Made by a program: the position numbers and the translations under genes
Notes under the pieces: model-generated
What the model was told of the DNA's origin: nothing
The model's input: only the letters and a program-made list of their open reading frames with translations
The model's database searches: none
Assembly: GCA_002338525.1 (NCBI GenBank)
Contig: DDIM01000020.1
Span: 1 to 64,000 of the forward strand
Direction: 5' to 3'
From: Micavibrio sp. UBA1850
Lineage (GTDB): Bacteria; Pseudomonadota; Alphaproteobacteria; Micavibrionales; Micavibrionaceae
Length of the DNA: 64,000 bases
In this document: piece after piece, positions 53,513 through 62,897 of the stretch
Position numbering within the stretch: the stretch's first letter is position 1
How the letters are laid out: each line of letters begins with the position of its first letter

Positions 53513-56161
53513 CTAAGCAGCCTCAAGTTGTTTTAGCGCAGTATCAAGCTTTTCTTTTGCGCTTAACGCATCCTGCCTGCGGTTTTGTTGCTCTTCTACA
53601 ATTTCAGCAGGCGCATTTTCAACAAACTTCTTGTTGTCGAGCTTTTGAGATATCTTTTTGATTTCAACCTCAAGCTTGCCTATTTCTTTTTGCAGGCGCT
53701 CACGCTCTTTGTCGAGGTCGATTAACTCGGCAATAGGAAGTATGAGTGTTGTGTCTTCGACAACTGTTTGCAATGCCCCTTTAGGCGCATCCTCTACCAT
53801 CTCGACACTCTCTAAGCGTGCAAGACGCATGATTGCTTCTTCGTACTGCGAAAATCGTGTTTTGATTTGTGACGAGGCGTCTTTGTATTGAAGCGCAATT
53901 TTGGCTTTTGCCGGTACATTCATATCTGCGCGGACACTTCTGATCTCAGATATTACATTCAAAACCCAATTTAAATCATTGGAAGCAGAGTCATTTTTTG
54001 GAATAGAGCTGTAATCTGGCCATGCAGAGGCAATGAGCCTTTTCCCATGTCGGTCACCAAGTGAACCATACAATTCTTCAGTAATATATGGCATGAAAGG
54101 GTTGAGAAGTATAAGAATTTGATCAAGAACCCATGCGGCCGTTACGCGTGTTTCTGTGGCGATTTCATCATCGCGATCAAACACTGGTTTAATTAACTCT
54201 ACATACCAGTCACAAAAAGTATTCCATGAGAATTGGTAAAGTCCTAAAGCAGCATCATTATATTTAAACTCATCCAATGCGCTTTCGACTGTTTGTTTTG
54301 TATTCACAAGCTCGGAGATGATCCATTGATTCGTAGGATCTTTTACATTTGCAGGTTCAAAACCTTCAACGGGTACGCACCCGTTCATTTCACAAAAACG
54401 TGATGCATTCCAAAGCTTGGTTGCATAGTTCCTGTAACCTTCAACGCGTTGCTCTGAAATACGAATATCTCTTCCTTGTGCTGCCATCGCAGTTAGCGCA
54501 AAACGAACGGCGTCTGTTCCGTATTTTTCGATAAGATCAAGCGGGTCAACAACGTTCCCTTTTGATTTGGACATTTTCTGCCCCTTCTCATCCCTGACAA
54601 GCGCGTGCATGTAGACGGTTTTAAAAGGAACTTCACCCATAAAATGAATACCCATCATCATCATGCGTGCCACCCAGAAGAAGATGATATCGAAACTAGT
54701 AATCAGCACATCACCTGGATAGTATTTATCAAGCTCGGGCGTTTTATTCGGCCATCCTAATGTCGAAAATGGCCAAAGTGCGGATGAAAACCATGTGTCG
54801 AGAACGTCTTCATCGCGGCGCAGTATAACACGCTGTCCATGGCTTTCTTCTGCTTGCGCGAGCGCTTCTTCCTCGGTTTCTGCAACGTAAATCTCGTTGT
54901 TTGGGCCATACCAAGCAGGAATTTGGTGTCCCCACCATAGCTGACGCGAGATGCACCATGGCTGAATATTATCAAGCCATGCAAAATATGTGTTTTCCCA
55001 TTGTTTAGGCACGAACTTGGTTTTACCAGAGCGCACAGCCTCAAGCGCCGGTTGCGCCATCGTTTTGGCGTCAACATACCATTGCTCTGTCAAAAACGGT
55101 TCAACAACTGTTGTTTTACTTTTTTCATCATAAGGAACAGTGTGTTTAATGTCTTCTACACGGTTAAGAAGCTCTAACTCCTCCAATTCAGACAAAACTT
55201 TCTTACGCGCATCAAAACGCTCCATCCCAATATATTCTTCAGGTGCTGCATCACTAATATGAGCCGTTTTATCCAAGATATTGATGACAGGTAAATCGTG
55301 ACGCTCACCAACTTCAAAATCGTTAAAATCGTGGGCCGGCGTAATTTTTACCGCGCCTGTCCCCTTTTCAGGGTCGCAATATTCATCCGCAATAATCGGC
55401 ACTGGACGATTGACGATAGGCACTACGGCATATTTACCAATAAGGTCTTTATAGCGCTCGTCTTCTGGGTGAACAGCAATGGCTGTATCGCCGAGTAGCG
55501 TTTCTGGTCGTGTTGTTCCAACGGTGATGTAAAGCTCGTTTTCACCTTCTAATGGATAGTCAATGTACCACATGTGACCCTTCACTTCTTTTTGCTCAAC
55601 CTCAAGGTCAGACAAAACAGTTTGTGTCTTAGGATCCCAGTTTACGAGTTTGTTAGCTCTGTATATTAGTTTTTCATTATAAAGCTGAACAAATACCTTA
55701 CGAACAGCATCAGACAAACCATCATCCATGGTAAAACGTTCGCGCCCCCAATCAGGCGTTGTTCCTAGACGCTTTAGCTGGCTTACAATGTTGTCTTTAC
55801 ATTGTCCCTTCCATTCCCACGCGCGCTCCATGAACCCTTCACGGCCAAGTTTTTGACGTGTTGTACCTTCTGCTGCCAATTGACGGTCAAGCACCATATG
55901 AACAGCAATCGAGGCATGGTCAGTTCCCGGTTGCCACAAGGCATCCTTGCCCTTCATGCGGTTATAACGCACCAATATATCTTGCAATGTGTGATTGAGG
56001 GCATGACCAATATGAAGGCTTCCTGTCACATTAGGTGGCGGCATCATAATTGTAAACGGATCTGCATCAGAGCTTGGCTGCGCGGCGAAAATTCCAGAAG
56101 CTTCCCACTCTTTGTAGTATTTTTCTTCTACAGATTTAGGGTCAAAGGTTTTGTCCAGCAT
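53513..56161 (-). CDS. valS: Valine--tRNA ligase
   Basis: Charges tRNA-Val and edits threonine. The 882-residue protein has HIGH as LHIGHALNHTLQD, the editing domain (ETLLGDTAIAVHPEDERY), KMSKS in EKGQKMSKSKGNVVDP, the anticodon-binding region and a C-terminal coiled-coil arm (ERLQKEIGKLEVEIKKI). It starts 45 bases downstream of popZ, a common alphaproteobacterial pairing. Confidence 0.98.
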   Translation of the reverse strand: MLDKTFDPKSVEEKYYKEWEASGIFAAQPSSDADPFTIMMPPPNVTGSLHIGHALNHTLQDILVRYNRMKGKDALWQPGTDHASIAVHMVLDRQLAAEGTTRQKLGREGFMERAWEWKGQCKDNIVSQLKRLGTTPDWGRERFTMDDGLSDAVRKVFVQLYNEKLIYRANKLVNWDPKTQTVLSDLEVEQKEVKGHMWYIDYPLEGENELYITVGTTRPETLLGDTAIAVHPEDERYKDLIGKYAVVPIVNRPVPIIADEYCDPEKGTGAVKITPAHDFNDFEVGERHDLPVINILDKTAHISDAAPEEYIGMERFDARKKVLSELEELELLNRVEDIKHTVPYDEKSKTTVVEPFLTEQWYVDAKTMAQPALEAVRSGKTKFVPKQWENTYFAWLDNIQPWCISRQLWWGHQIPAWYGPNNEIYVAETEEEALAQAEESHGQRVILRRDEDVLDTWFSSALWPFSTLGWPNKTPELDKYYPGDVLITSFDIIFFWVARMMMMGIHFMGEVPFKTVYMHALVRDEKGQKMSKSKGNVVDPLDLIEKYGTDAVRFALTAMAAQGRDIRISEQRVEGYRNYATKLWNASRFCEMNGCVPVEGFEPANVKDPTNQWIISELVNTKQTVESALDEFKYNDAALGLYQFSWNTFCDWYVELIKPVFDRDDEIATETRVTAAWVLDQILILLNPFMPYITEELYGSLGDRHGKRLIASAWPDYSSIPKNDSASNDLNWVLNVISEIRSVRADMNVPAKAKIALQYKDASSQIKTRFSQYEEAIMRLARLESVEMVEDAPKGALQTVVEDTTLILPIAELIDLDKERERLQKEIGKLEVEIKKISQKLDNKKFVENAPAEIVEEQQNRRQDALSAKEKLDTALKQLEAA

Positions 56162-56206
56162 CTCACTATCCTTGCTGTTAAAAAATTGTTCATATACGTG
56201 GTATTT

Positions 56207-56812
56207 TTAGCTGTCTTTAGCGTGACGAGCAAGTTTTTCTAGCTCTTTTTCGACGAGGACTTCAACAATATTAGGCATATTTGTATCTATCCATTCGCGT
56301 AGCATCGGGCGAAGCATGTCTTTGACGATTTCTTCTAGTGTGATGTTGTCATGCATTTTTGAAAGGGCAACATTTTCAGATAATTTCGAAAACGCACCAA
56401 CGGTTGACGTTGCTACAGCTTTAGATACGATTTCACTCTTATAATCATCTATCGTCTCATCTTCAAAACCGTCTTCGATATCTTCAATGGCTTGATCGAA
56501 ATCATCTTGCATATCTTCTTCAGGCTCGCTTGGTGTTTGATCTACTTGCATTGAAGGTGTTAAATCAAACGCATCATCTTCTACTTCTACTTCTTCTTCA
56601 GCCACAGACTCAGGTGTTGGCTCAGGCTCGGGCGTTGGCTGCGGTTCTTCTTCAGCCACAGGCTCGGGCGTTGGTTCTTGTTCCTGAACTGGTGCAGCCT
56701 CTTTTACTTCGCCGTTTGTATCATTTGGAGCGTCGTCATCATCTGAAATGATTTGACGAATTGACGCCAAAATTTCTTCAATGGATGGGTCTTGTTCTTG
56801 AGTATCAGCCAT
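56207..56812 (-). CDS. popZ: Cell pole-organising protein PopZ (DUF2497)
   Basis: Forms polar networks that anchor the chromosome origin in Caulobacter. The 201-residue protein has the N-terminal helix DPSIEEILASIRQIISDD, an acidic Pro/Glu/Asp-rich disordered middle (about residues 30-125) with repeats of PTPEP, and the C-terminal oligomerisation region EEIVKDMLRPMLREWID then VEVLVEKELEKLARH. All three parts are expected of PopZ. Position before valS supports it. Confidence 0.92.
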   Translation of the reverse strand: MADTQEQDPSIEEILASIRQIISDDDDAPNDTNGEVKEAAPVQEQEPTPEPVAEEEPQPTPEPEPTPESVAEEEVEVEDDAFDLTPSMQVDQTPSEPEEDMQDDFDQAIEDIEDGFEDETIDDYKSEIVSKAVATSTVGAFSKLSENVALSKMHDNITLEEIVKDMLRPMLREWIDTNMPNIVEVLVEKELEKLARHAKDS

Positions 56813-56919
56813 AATATATGCATCTAGTGCTTGTTTAAATTGATCTTGTTCATTGTTTAGTGTGGCTTATTGTACCTGCCTTGTCAAAGCGGGATTACGT
56901 AAGTCTTAGATAATCCACA

Positions 56920-57579
56920 TTAAAAGGCAAATTCTTTCTCTGGTTCATGTCCCAAACAGTATGGAACAGCTGACATTCCTAATTTTTCCTCTTCCAAGGT
57001 ACTGTGATCAATACGTTTAACTTTTATGATCTCACCTGTAGCCAGTGGATTTGGGCGTTCAACATATGTCATGATTCCATCATATGAAAGCTGTTCTATC
57101 AGGCTCATAGGTTGAGCATATGTGGCACCACATAACAATATCTTTGAAAAAGGCGCGTGCGCCTTGTCTCCTTGAGATAACCCTCCCTGAATAGAGACAA
57201 TGTTCATCATGTCTAACTCTTCGTACACTTCATCAGAGAATGCCAAGGCATGAGGGTCTTCTTCAACACGCACAACCGTAGACACCATAGGCGAAAGAAT
57301 GGCTGCGGCGTAGCCACTTATATCCCCTAAACATAACACAACATCATCAACAGACAGATCAAGAGCTTGTATTTGTTTTGCGAGCGTCATGTTTTCAATA
57401 ATAACTCGGCCATTAGGCAAAAAGATGTCTTCGTCTTTATAACATGTATGTTTGAAAGCTTCTGGCAGGAACAATTCTTTTGGGATTGTACCAAAGATTT
57501 CCAAAATAGCGCGGTCTGTAATTGTGTTGGGGGCAAGCTGGCTATCTACCATGGCTTTGCGGGCTGTCGCATAACTCAT
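56920..57579 (-). CDS. Protein-L-isoaspartate O-methyltransferase-like
   Basis: 219 residues with the PCMT pattern: ARKAMVDSQLAPNTITDRAIL at the start, the AdoMet region VVLCLGDISGYAAAILSPM and VVRVEEDP, then ILLCGATY. The usual motif I GxGSGY is changed to GDISGY, and the LVxPxG motif is weak, as in the alphaproteobacterial paralogues that sit near tolC and popZ. Repair of isoaspartate is therefore less certain. Confidence 0.85.
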   Translation of the reverse strand: MSYATARKAMVDSQLAPNTITDRAILEIFGTIPKELFLPEAFKHTCYKDEDIFLPNGRVIIENMTLAKQIQALDLSVDDVVLCLGDISGYAAAILSPMVSTVVRVEEDPHALAFSDEVYEELDMMNIVSIQGGLSQGDKAHAPFSKILLCGATYAQPMSLIEQLSYDGIMTYVERPNPLATGEIIKVKRIDHSTLEEEKLGMSAVPYCLGHEPEKEFAF

Positions 57580-57746
57580 TTTTATGACCTTAGTGTTTTT
57601 GTCTGTTATTTATTTTTTAAATTAGGCAATGATTCCTGTTAAGAAACATAATTATGCCTCTCTTTTTACTTTATATTGATTAAATTGAATAGAGTTATTG
57701 ATAAATTTATTTGATGGTGCTAAATACACAAACATATTTTGAAGGT

Positions 57747-57820
57747 GGCGCGGTGGCAGAGTGGCTATGTAGCGGACTGCAACTCCGTGTACGCCGGTTC
57801 GATTCCGGCCCGTGCCTCCA
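57747..57820 (+). tRNA. tRNA-Cys (GCA)
   Basis: Acceptor GGCGCGG (57747-57753) pairs with CCGTGCC (57810-57816). The anticodon stem GCGGA/TCCGT encloses CTGCAAC with anticodon GCA at 57779-57781. The T arm is GCCGG-TTCGATT-CCGGC, the discriminator is T and CCA is encoded. It is intact and 129 bases from tRNA-Asn. Confidence 0.97.
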
Positions 57821-57949
57821 TTTTCTTCTGCTGTTTTGCTTGTCTTTTAGAAAAAAGTAAAAAAAAACAGAATAAACAGAAGATTTAAAATTGACACTGT
57901 GTGAAATATCTGTATTTTTACACTCGATTTACCACATACCCCACGGTAT

Positions 57950-58024
57950 TCCTCAGTAGCTCAGTGGTAGAGCAGACGACTGTTAATCGTCCGGTCGCTG
58001 GTTCGAATCCGGCCTGAGGAGCCA
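57950..58024 (+). tRNA. tRNA-Asn (GUU), target of integration
   Basis: Acceptor TCCTCAG (57950-57956) pairs with CTGAGGA (58014-58020). The stem GACGA/TCGTC encloses CTGTTAA with anticodon GTT at 57982-57984. CCA is encoded at 58022-58024. Its 3' half is also the antisense of the end of the recombinase gene, so it is the left boundary of the element and remains intact. Confidence 0.97.
57983..58024. other. Probable attachment site (tRNA-Asn 3' half)
   Basis: The tRNA from its anticodon to CCA overlaps the recombinase 3' end in antisense. The minimal crossover core cannot be fixed without the other junction, which lies outside the window. Confidence 0.6.
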
Positions 58025-59485
58025 TTTTTTACAACCATCAAAATCAATAAATAGATTGAACGGTGTCTTCAAAGTATACCGTAGCTTTGAGCCTTCCAGC
58101 TCCAAGTTCGAAAACAGGTATCCCATCAACTGCCGTTTTTCATCGGTTGTCGAACGGTCAAAAATTTCAGCGGCCTTAGATGCAAGCGTAACCAGTGTGG
58201 TGACTGCGATTCTGAATTGTTCGTCACCGGCATGATGACGTTCCAGTAATTCGTTAATTTCATGCCTGCGCTGGATAAGCTGACCATGCTTTCTGTCATA
58301 CATATCCTTTGTAATACTCTTATCCAGATATTCGTCCAAAAGCACATCTAGGCGTTTTGTAACCAATTCGCTTTCTTTGGTTAAGCTCTTTACGGAAACT
58401 TGGTGATAATCTTTTTCAGATTGGTGCGTCTTTTTAAGCTGCTCTGTAATTTCAGCCAAAACGGCTTGTGGTATTTGTATTGATTTGAAAACATCTCTGA
58501 TTTGCTCCATCACAAGTTTTTCGTTCGTCCAGATTTTCTTATCAGGATTAACGGGGTCACGGCTTATCAAATAGATGTGCTTGCCCTTCTTAATATCGCA
58601 AAACACCATTCTGCCCGATACAGAGCATTTGATAAGCCCACGAAGGATGAACGGGTACTTTGTTTCATTTATAGCCTGTGTCCGCCCTCTGCCCGTTCTA
58701 ATGGCTTCACAGGTATCAAACAGCTCTTTGCTTATCAGGGTTTCGTATTTGTGAGGGTGCAGCTCATTTTTAACGCGCATCATGCCGTAATAAAATGGAT
58801 TTTGGATAAGGTCATGCAAGCTTTGATTGCTTACAGGATTGTTCTTGCGGGAACGAAGCCCCCATTCCTTGGCTTTACGCCCCAATTCAGCCAGTGAGTA
58901 AACACCTGTGGCATATTCTTCAAAAAACTTTTTAATCAGATAGGCGCGTTCAGTATCCAAAAAGATAGTTTTGCCGCCTGTCATTGCATCAATAGCGTTT
59001 ATATAACCAAGTGGTGCTGGCCCACTCCATTCCCCTTTGGCTACCTTGTGCCTGATACTGCGCTTTACATTGTCCGACAATGAATCGGTATAAGATTGCG
59101 CCATCATTACACTCATGTTCCAAGCCATTTTTTGAAATGCATTAGAGTCCTTAGAAACAACGTTTGCTTCCTTAACAAAATGTACTTCGAGCATGTCTTT
59201 TTGTATCAAGTCATCTAGGATCGGGGTTTCTCTAAAACTGCGTTGCAAACGGTCTACTGTGTCTACAATGACAGCCACGCGCTCTTTTTGTGCTTTGATA
59301 AATTCAATCATGCGCATAAATTCAGGGCGTTCGCCTTTTGTAGACGATTCAATGATTGTGTATTGCTTGATTATCTCCAAGCCTTTGCGGTCTGCATACA
59401 ACCGCAAATTTGCAACCTGCGCTTCAAGCGAATGACCATCTTCCTGCTCTTTGGTGGATACACGGGCCAAAATTACAGCTTTCAT
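57983..59485 (-). CDS. Large serine recombinase (integrase)
   Basis: Site-specific recombinase that would integrate and excise the element. The 500-residue protein has the resolvase-type catalytic domain (residues 1-150) with ARVSTKEQ and nucleophile S10, then the recombinase domain (GPAPLGYINA, LHDLIQNPFYYGMMRV), a degraded zinc-ribbon region (GLIKCSVSGRMVFCD with two Cys, the others missing) and a coiled coil. A perfect AAGGAGGT lies upstream of the ATG. The last 13 codons and stop are the antisense of tRNA-Asn (WLLRPDSNQRPDD), so the tail is supplied by the target. Most tRNA-targeting integrases are tyrosine enzymes. Confidence 0.93.
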   Translation of the reverse strand: MKAVILARVSTKEQEDGHSLEAQVANLRLYADRKGLEIIKQYTIIESSTKGERPEFMRMIEFIKAQKERVAVIVDTVDRLQRSFRETPILDDLIQKDMLEVHFVKEANVVSKDSNAFQKMAWNMSVMMAQSYTDSLSDNVKRSIRHKVAKGEWSGPAPLGYINAIDAMTGGKTIFLDTERAYLIKKFFEEYATGVYSLAELGRKAKEWGLRSRKNNPVSNQSLHDLIQNPFYYGMMRVKNELHPHKYETLISKELFDTCEAIRTGRGRTQAINETKYPFILRGLIKCSVSGRMVFCDIKKGKHIYLISRDPVNPDKKIWTNEKLVMEQIRDVFKSIQIPQAVLAEITEQLKKTHQSEKDYHQVSVKSLTKESELVTKRLDVLLDEYLDKSITKDMYDRKHGQLIQRRHEINELLERHHAGDEQFRIAVTTLVTLASKAAEIFDRSTTDEKRQLMGYLFSNLELEGSKLRYTLKTPFNLFIDFDGCKKWLLRPDSNQRPDD

Positions 59486-59495
59486 ATTTACCTCC

Positions 59496-61172
59496 TTAAA
59501 CTATCCTTCCTCCACAGAAAGAACGGCCTTTTTTATTAATAGCTCTTTCCCTCTTGCCAATTGCACGTTGAATTTCTTTTGAAAACGCATCATCGGATTT
59601 ATACTTTTGTTCTAGCTCCTGTGTTGCGCCCATTTCTATTAAAGCATCTATCGCTGATCCACCGAGCGAGCCTTTGTAGCCAACATTCTCTACCAATTGA
59701 AAAAGAGCAGATTTTGATGGCAATGCTTCTTTTCCTAAACGGCACAAACCAATTACCGATGCAATTGGCGCATCGCCAAGTTCCCTTAGCTTATCTCTTC
59801 GGGAATTATAACCGGTATCATTCCATGCCTCCTCATATTCATTAAGAATTTGAATGTAATAAGGGATCGCTCGCGTTCCACCATCGCCTAGCCTAATGAC
59901 TGCGCCATAAGCCCGTTCTCGCAATATGTTATCTTGGACGATCTGTTCTAATTGAGTGTAAATACTGGCAGCATCTCCATCAGGCAAAAAACGAATTGCC
60001 CTAGCAGCCTCTTCTATATTTTTCCTGCGTAAAATACGGTTAGCCAACTCTTGCGCAAACTCCTGTGGTACTGATCCCCTTTTATCGCCCCACAACCATG
60101 TAAAATTACTCAAATGGAACCATTCGGAGGTACGATCATCTTTCAAAGCCTCTATAACTAATTTCATATCATCATCGGTTGGCATCTTTCTGTTCAAATA
60201 AAGGTCACCAAGGTGGTTTCCTATCATATCCAAGCCAGCAGTATTGCTTTCAGCTTCGCTTTCCAGCGCATCTTTTACAAGTTGCTTTGTATCAATTTTA
60301 GCAGGCTCAATTGGCTTCAAGGCTTTTCCGAAAATCTCCTCCATTTGAAGCTTAAATTCTTGGATAGGATTACCGTACGATGGACCGGGGTTATTTATTG
60401 CTAGTCTAGTATGGTAAAAACCTGAGGTAGGACGCCCTCCGCTTGCTGCAAAGATAGGACCAACAACTAAAGGATAGGCAAAAGGTTGAGCAGATATTTC
60501 ACTAAAACGATATATCCTTTGAAAACTATTATCCTTATTTTTTAGTAATTCAATGTAATTGACAAAATATACTTGTCGCTCCAAGCTTTTGAAGTCCTGA
60601 TATTTGCTATTATGTGTGATTTTACCGTGAAAGAAGATTACGTCTGCATCGGATAATGGTGATACTTTCTTGACCAGACAGTCACCAGCCGCAATGCGAC
60701 TTTCAACATTTGCGACAGCAATTTTGCCCCAACGTTTAGAAATTACGTATTTATTAGTGCAATTGTTCCCTTGTTCAATCACATAAGAAACTACAGTGTT
60801 ATTCATTTGATTATTTAGCACTGTTTTAGGGTCTGTAATAACAAGAACTTTCTTGGCTGCTTGATTGTATAGCAGTCGTTGGCATAAGGCATTACACGCA
60901 TCGCCATGTCTTGCATATTGACCACTATACACAGCCATTGTGTCAGGTATCGTAAACTCACTATTTAGTGGTACGTCCAAACGCGCAAATTCTTCTACTT
61001 TTTTCAGTATGGGCTTATTTAGCTGGTAAGAAAACAGGCATCCCAAACCAAGTAAAGCAACTAAAGAAACTAATGTTGGTAACGGCACTTTTATTAGTTT
61101 CAACAGAGCACCCAATAAAAAGGCTACAGGGACATACACAAATGCAACTGCAATTAACGTTATAATATTCAC
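59496..61172 (-). CDS. Membrane protein with helical-repeat C-terminus, unknown
   Basis: 558 residues, not recognised. A GTG start with AAGGAG five bases upstream is convincing. Two membrane helices lie at about residues 4-26 and 31-50. A mixed central domain follows (VLVITDPKTVLNNQMNN, DVIFFHGKITHNSKYQ, four Cys). After about residue 300, short helical repeats resemble HEAT (IEEAARAIRFLPDGD, YGAVIRLGDGGTRAIPYY, VIGLCRLGKEALPSK). It ends 10 bases before the recombinase start and follows rep, so it belongs to the element. It is not a Zot or coat protein; cargo or defence roles are guesses. Confidence 0.75.
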   Translation of the reverse strand: MNIITLIAVAFVYVPVAFLLGALLKLIKVPLPTLVSLVALLGLGCLFSYQLNKPILKKVEEFARLDVPLNSEFTIPDTMAVYSGQYARHGDACNALCQRLLYNQAAKKVLVITDPKTVLNNQMNNTVVSYVIEQGNNCTNKYVISKRWGKIAVANVESRIAAGDCLVKKVSPLSDADVIFFHGKITHNSKYQDFKSLERQVYFVNYIELLKNKDNSFQRIYRFSEISAQPFAYPLVVGPIFAASGGRPTSGFYHTRLAINNPGPSYGNPIQEFKLQMEEIFGKALKPIEPAKIDTKQLVKDALESEAESNTAGLDMIGNHLGDLYLNRKMPTDDDMKLVIEALKDDRTSEWFHLSNFTWLWGDKRGSVPQEFAQELANRILRRKNIEEAARAIRFLPDGDAASIYTQLEQIVQDNILRERAYGAVIRLGDGGTRAIPYYIQILNEYEEAWNDTGYNSRRDKLRELGDAPIASVIGLCRLGKEALPSKSALFQLVENVGYKGSLGGSAIDALIEMGATQELEQKYKSDDAFSKEIQRAIGKRERAINKKGRSFCGGRIV

Positions 61173-61255
61173 GTATACTCCTTCATTATTACTAATAAGA
61201 ACATGACTAAAAACGAAGCTAGCTTGGCTAGAATTTATAGCGATAATTCATTTTT

Positions 61256-62407
61256 TTATGCCTTATATGTTTTCAGCAAATCTTCATTCACAATATCTTG
61301 TTTTGTCAGGGGTATAAACTCCTTTAATTGTTTTTTTACAGCTCCAAGCATTGCAAAGCGCGGAGATTTAGTATCTTGCTCTAATTTTTTGACATCAGCT
61401 TTTAGGCGATAAAACTGGCTGTTATTAAGGCCAAGTAATAGCTTTGCGCCTCTTATACCTGTTTGCTGGCAAGTTTGAACGAACCCCATCAGAGCCAAGA
61501 TCGTATTCGGCCTTTTTTTGGGAAAATGCGCCCGAATGTTATCAATCAGCTTTTCACAACTTCCTGTATCAATGTTCAGAACATAAAGCCCCTTGGTTAT
61601 TTCCTCCCAATAATGCATTAGAACAGCACGGGATAGGCTGGCGCAAAAAAGCTCTTTCAGTGTCATGTCACGTCTTACACCAAGGGTTTTCAAAAGACTT
61701 TTCAGTTTTCGTGATTTTAACCGTACTTCTAAACGTAACACCTCTAGTGTTTTCTGGTTTGCAAACAAATTATGCTGGCAATCATAATCCGTTTCAGCCC
61801 CACGTCCCGCGCCATATTTACTCGCCTGTTCCAAGTCTTTAACTTTGTCATAGATGGCTATTTCAAAGGTACTGGCATGATATTTAGCCATTTGTCCGCC
61901 ATTGCGAAAATCGGTTTGGTTCAAATCTAACTTTGCGGTTATATCCAACTTTTGCAGCGTTTGAATAAACAAATAACAAGGCATATCTCTATCCAGTAGA
62001 ATGTTTTTAGAATAATGAATTGCGTTAACCTTGGCATTGGACAGCGCATCAAAGGTGGTTTCAATTCCCATTCTTTTTAAGCCTTCCAACAATGCCTTAA
62101 GAACGCTGTAAAAATCTTCATTTCCGTTCAGCTCTTCAAAATTATTGCCAAATATCAATTTTGGTGCTGAAAATTCAATTTTCATCCAGACGGCACTTGC
62201 ATAGCCGCCAAAAGGTTTCTTAAAAACGGTTATACGGGGCAAATAGCCCTGTGCCTTTTCGGCTTTGGTTGGATTGTAATAGCATTTCACAATACCGCCA
62301 TCACCAAAAAGCGGGTTGGTTAATGCTCCCACATGAGGAGTGAAGCGTTCAGGCGCATGAATGGTATAATCATCACGCTGTAAATTTATGGCAATCGTAT
62401 CCAACAT
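61256..62407 (-). CDS. Replication initiator, filamentous phage gpII/X-like
   Basis: gpII-type proteins nick the plus strand and start rolling-circle replication. The 383-residue protein follows the gpII layout: N-terminus MLDTIAINLQ, WMKIEFSAPKLIFGNNFEEL (the EIKASPAKV.G.N region), ALSNAKVNAIHYSKNI, a middle block with YHASTFEIAIYDKVKDL, and VLRLEVRLKSRKLKSLL near the end of the core, matching the VRFEARIKTRYLKS block. No Rep-linked single-strand binding or Zot gene is next to it. It overlaps the SpoVG-like gene by 35 bases. The exact catalytic Tyr is not assigned. Confidence 0.8.
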   Translation of the reverse strand: MLDTIAINLQRDDYTIHAPERFTPHVGALTNPLFGDGGIVKCYYNPTKAEKAQGYLPRITVFKKPFGGYASAVWMKIEFSAPKLIFGNNFEELNGNEDFYSVLKALLEGLKRMGIETTFDALSNAKVNAIHYSKNILLDRDMPCYLFIQTLQKLDITAKLDLNQTDFRNGGQMAKYHASTFEIAIYDKVKDLEQASKYGAGRGAETDYDCQHNLFANQKTLEVLRLEVRLKSRKLKSLLKTLGVRRDMTLKELFCASLSRAVLMHYWEEITKGLYVLNIDTGSCEKLIDNIRAHFPKKRPNTILALMGFVQTCQQTGIRGAKLLLGLNNSQFYRLKADVKKLEQDTKSPRFAMLGAVKKQLKEFIPLTKQDIVNEDLLKTYKA

Positions 62408-62678
62408 TATTACAACTTTTCTTTTTTACATCTTTAATTTTTTGGAAAACAGCTCTTTCAATAGCCTTGCTAGTCTGCCTGTTTATCGGGTGACAGATAT
62501 TAAAAACTTGATTTCCCGATTTACGACTGGGGTAAGTCAATCTGTATCCAGCCCCATCAAGTCGTTCATGGATGGCGATGCCGCTAATATAAAAGTCATC
62601 CATCAAAACCAATGAAACAAAACCAATTAAACCGCCTTGTTGCTTTACAAAAGTGATATTTACATCGCTAATTTTCAT
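62373..62678 (-). CDS. SpoVG-family protein
   Basis: 101 residues from the ATG at 62678: MKISDVNITFVKQQGGLIG, DDFYISGIAIHERLDG, YRLTYPSRKSGNQVFNICHPI and AIERAVFQKIKD match SpoVG (DNA/RNA-binding, first known in Bacillus sporulation). The open frame continues back to 62846 but that part overlaps the upstream gene and is not SpoVG-like. In mobile elements the role is unknown; regulation of replication is possible. It ends within rep. Confidence 0.88.
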   Translation of the reverse strand: MKISDVNITFVKQQGGLIGFVSLVLMDDFYISGIAIHERLDGAGYRLTYPSRKSGNQVFNICHPINRQTSKAIERAVFQKIKDVKKKSCNNVGYDCHKFTA

Positions 62679-62892
62679 GTAGTGGCTTTCTATGTGGTTT
62701 CGTTGGAACAACTTGTTCACGTTCATTGATTTTGATGAGTAACGACATGAAGCCAGATAGGTTACGGTGCGCATCCGCCGCGTCCGTTTCTGAAACGGGC
62801 TGGCCAGATATTTCGCTAAGGTGCTGTCTGAATTGTTTGTGTCCATTCATACTCGCAAGTTTACGGGCATAACGGCAAATCAAGCGAAGCAT
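62668..62892 (-). CDS. Small gene overlapping spoVG
   Basis: 74 residues from the ATG at 62892, or 60 from an ATG at 62850. The stop overlaps the SpoVG start by 11 bases, so translation is probably coupled. The C-terminal part reads DAADAHRNLSGFMSLLIKINERE, an amphipathic pattern often seen in small helical proteins of genomic islands. No further function can be given. Confidence 0.6.
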   Translation of the reverse strand: MLRLICRYARKLASMNGHKQFRQHLSEISGQPVSETDAADAHRNLSGFMSLLIKINEREQVVPTKPHRKPLHEN

Positions 62893-62897
62893 TGATG

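Noticed and set aside
56530..56751. Leu/Gln/Ala-rich plus-strand frame opposite popZ
   Set aside because: It is the antisense of the PopZ Pro/Glu-rich region and reflects that bias.
62679..62846. N-terminal extension of the SpoVG-like frame
   Set aside because: The SpoVG match starts at the ATG at 62678 and the extension overlaps the upstream small gene in another frame.
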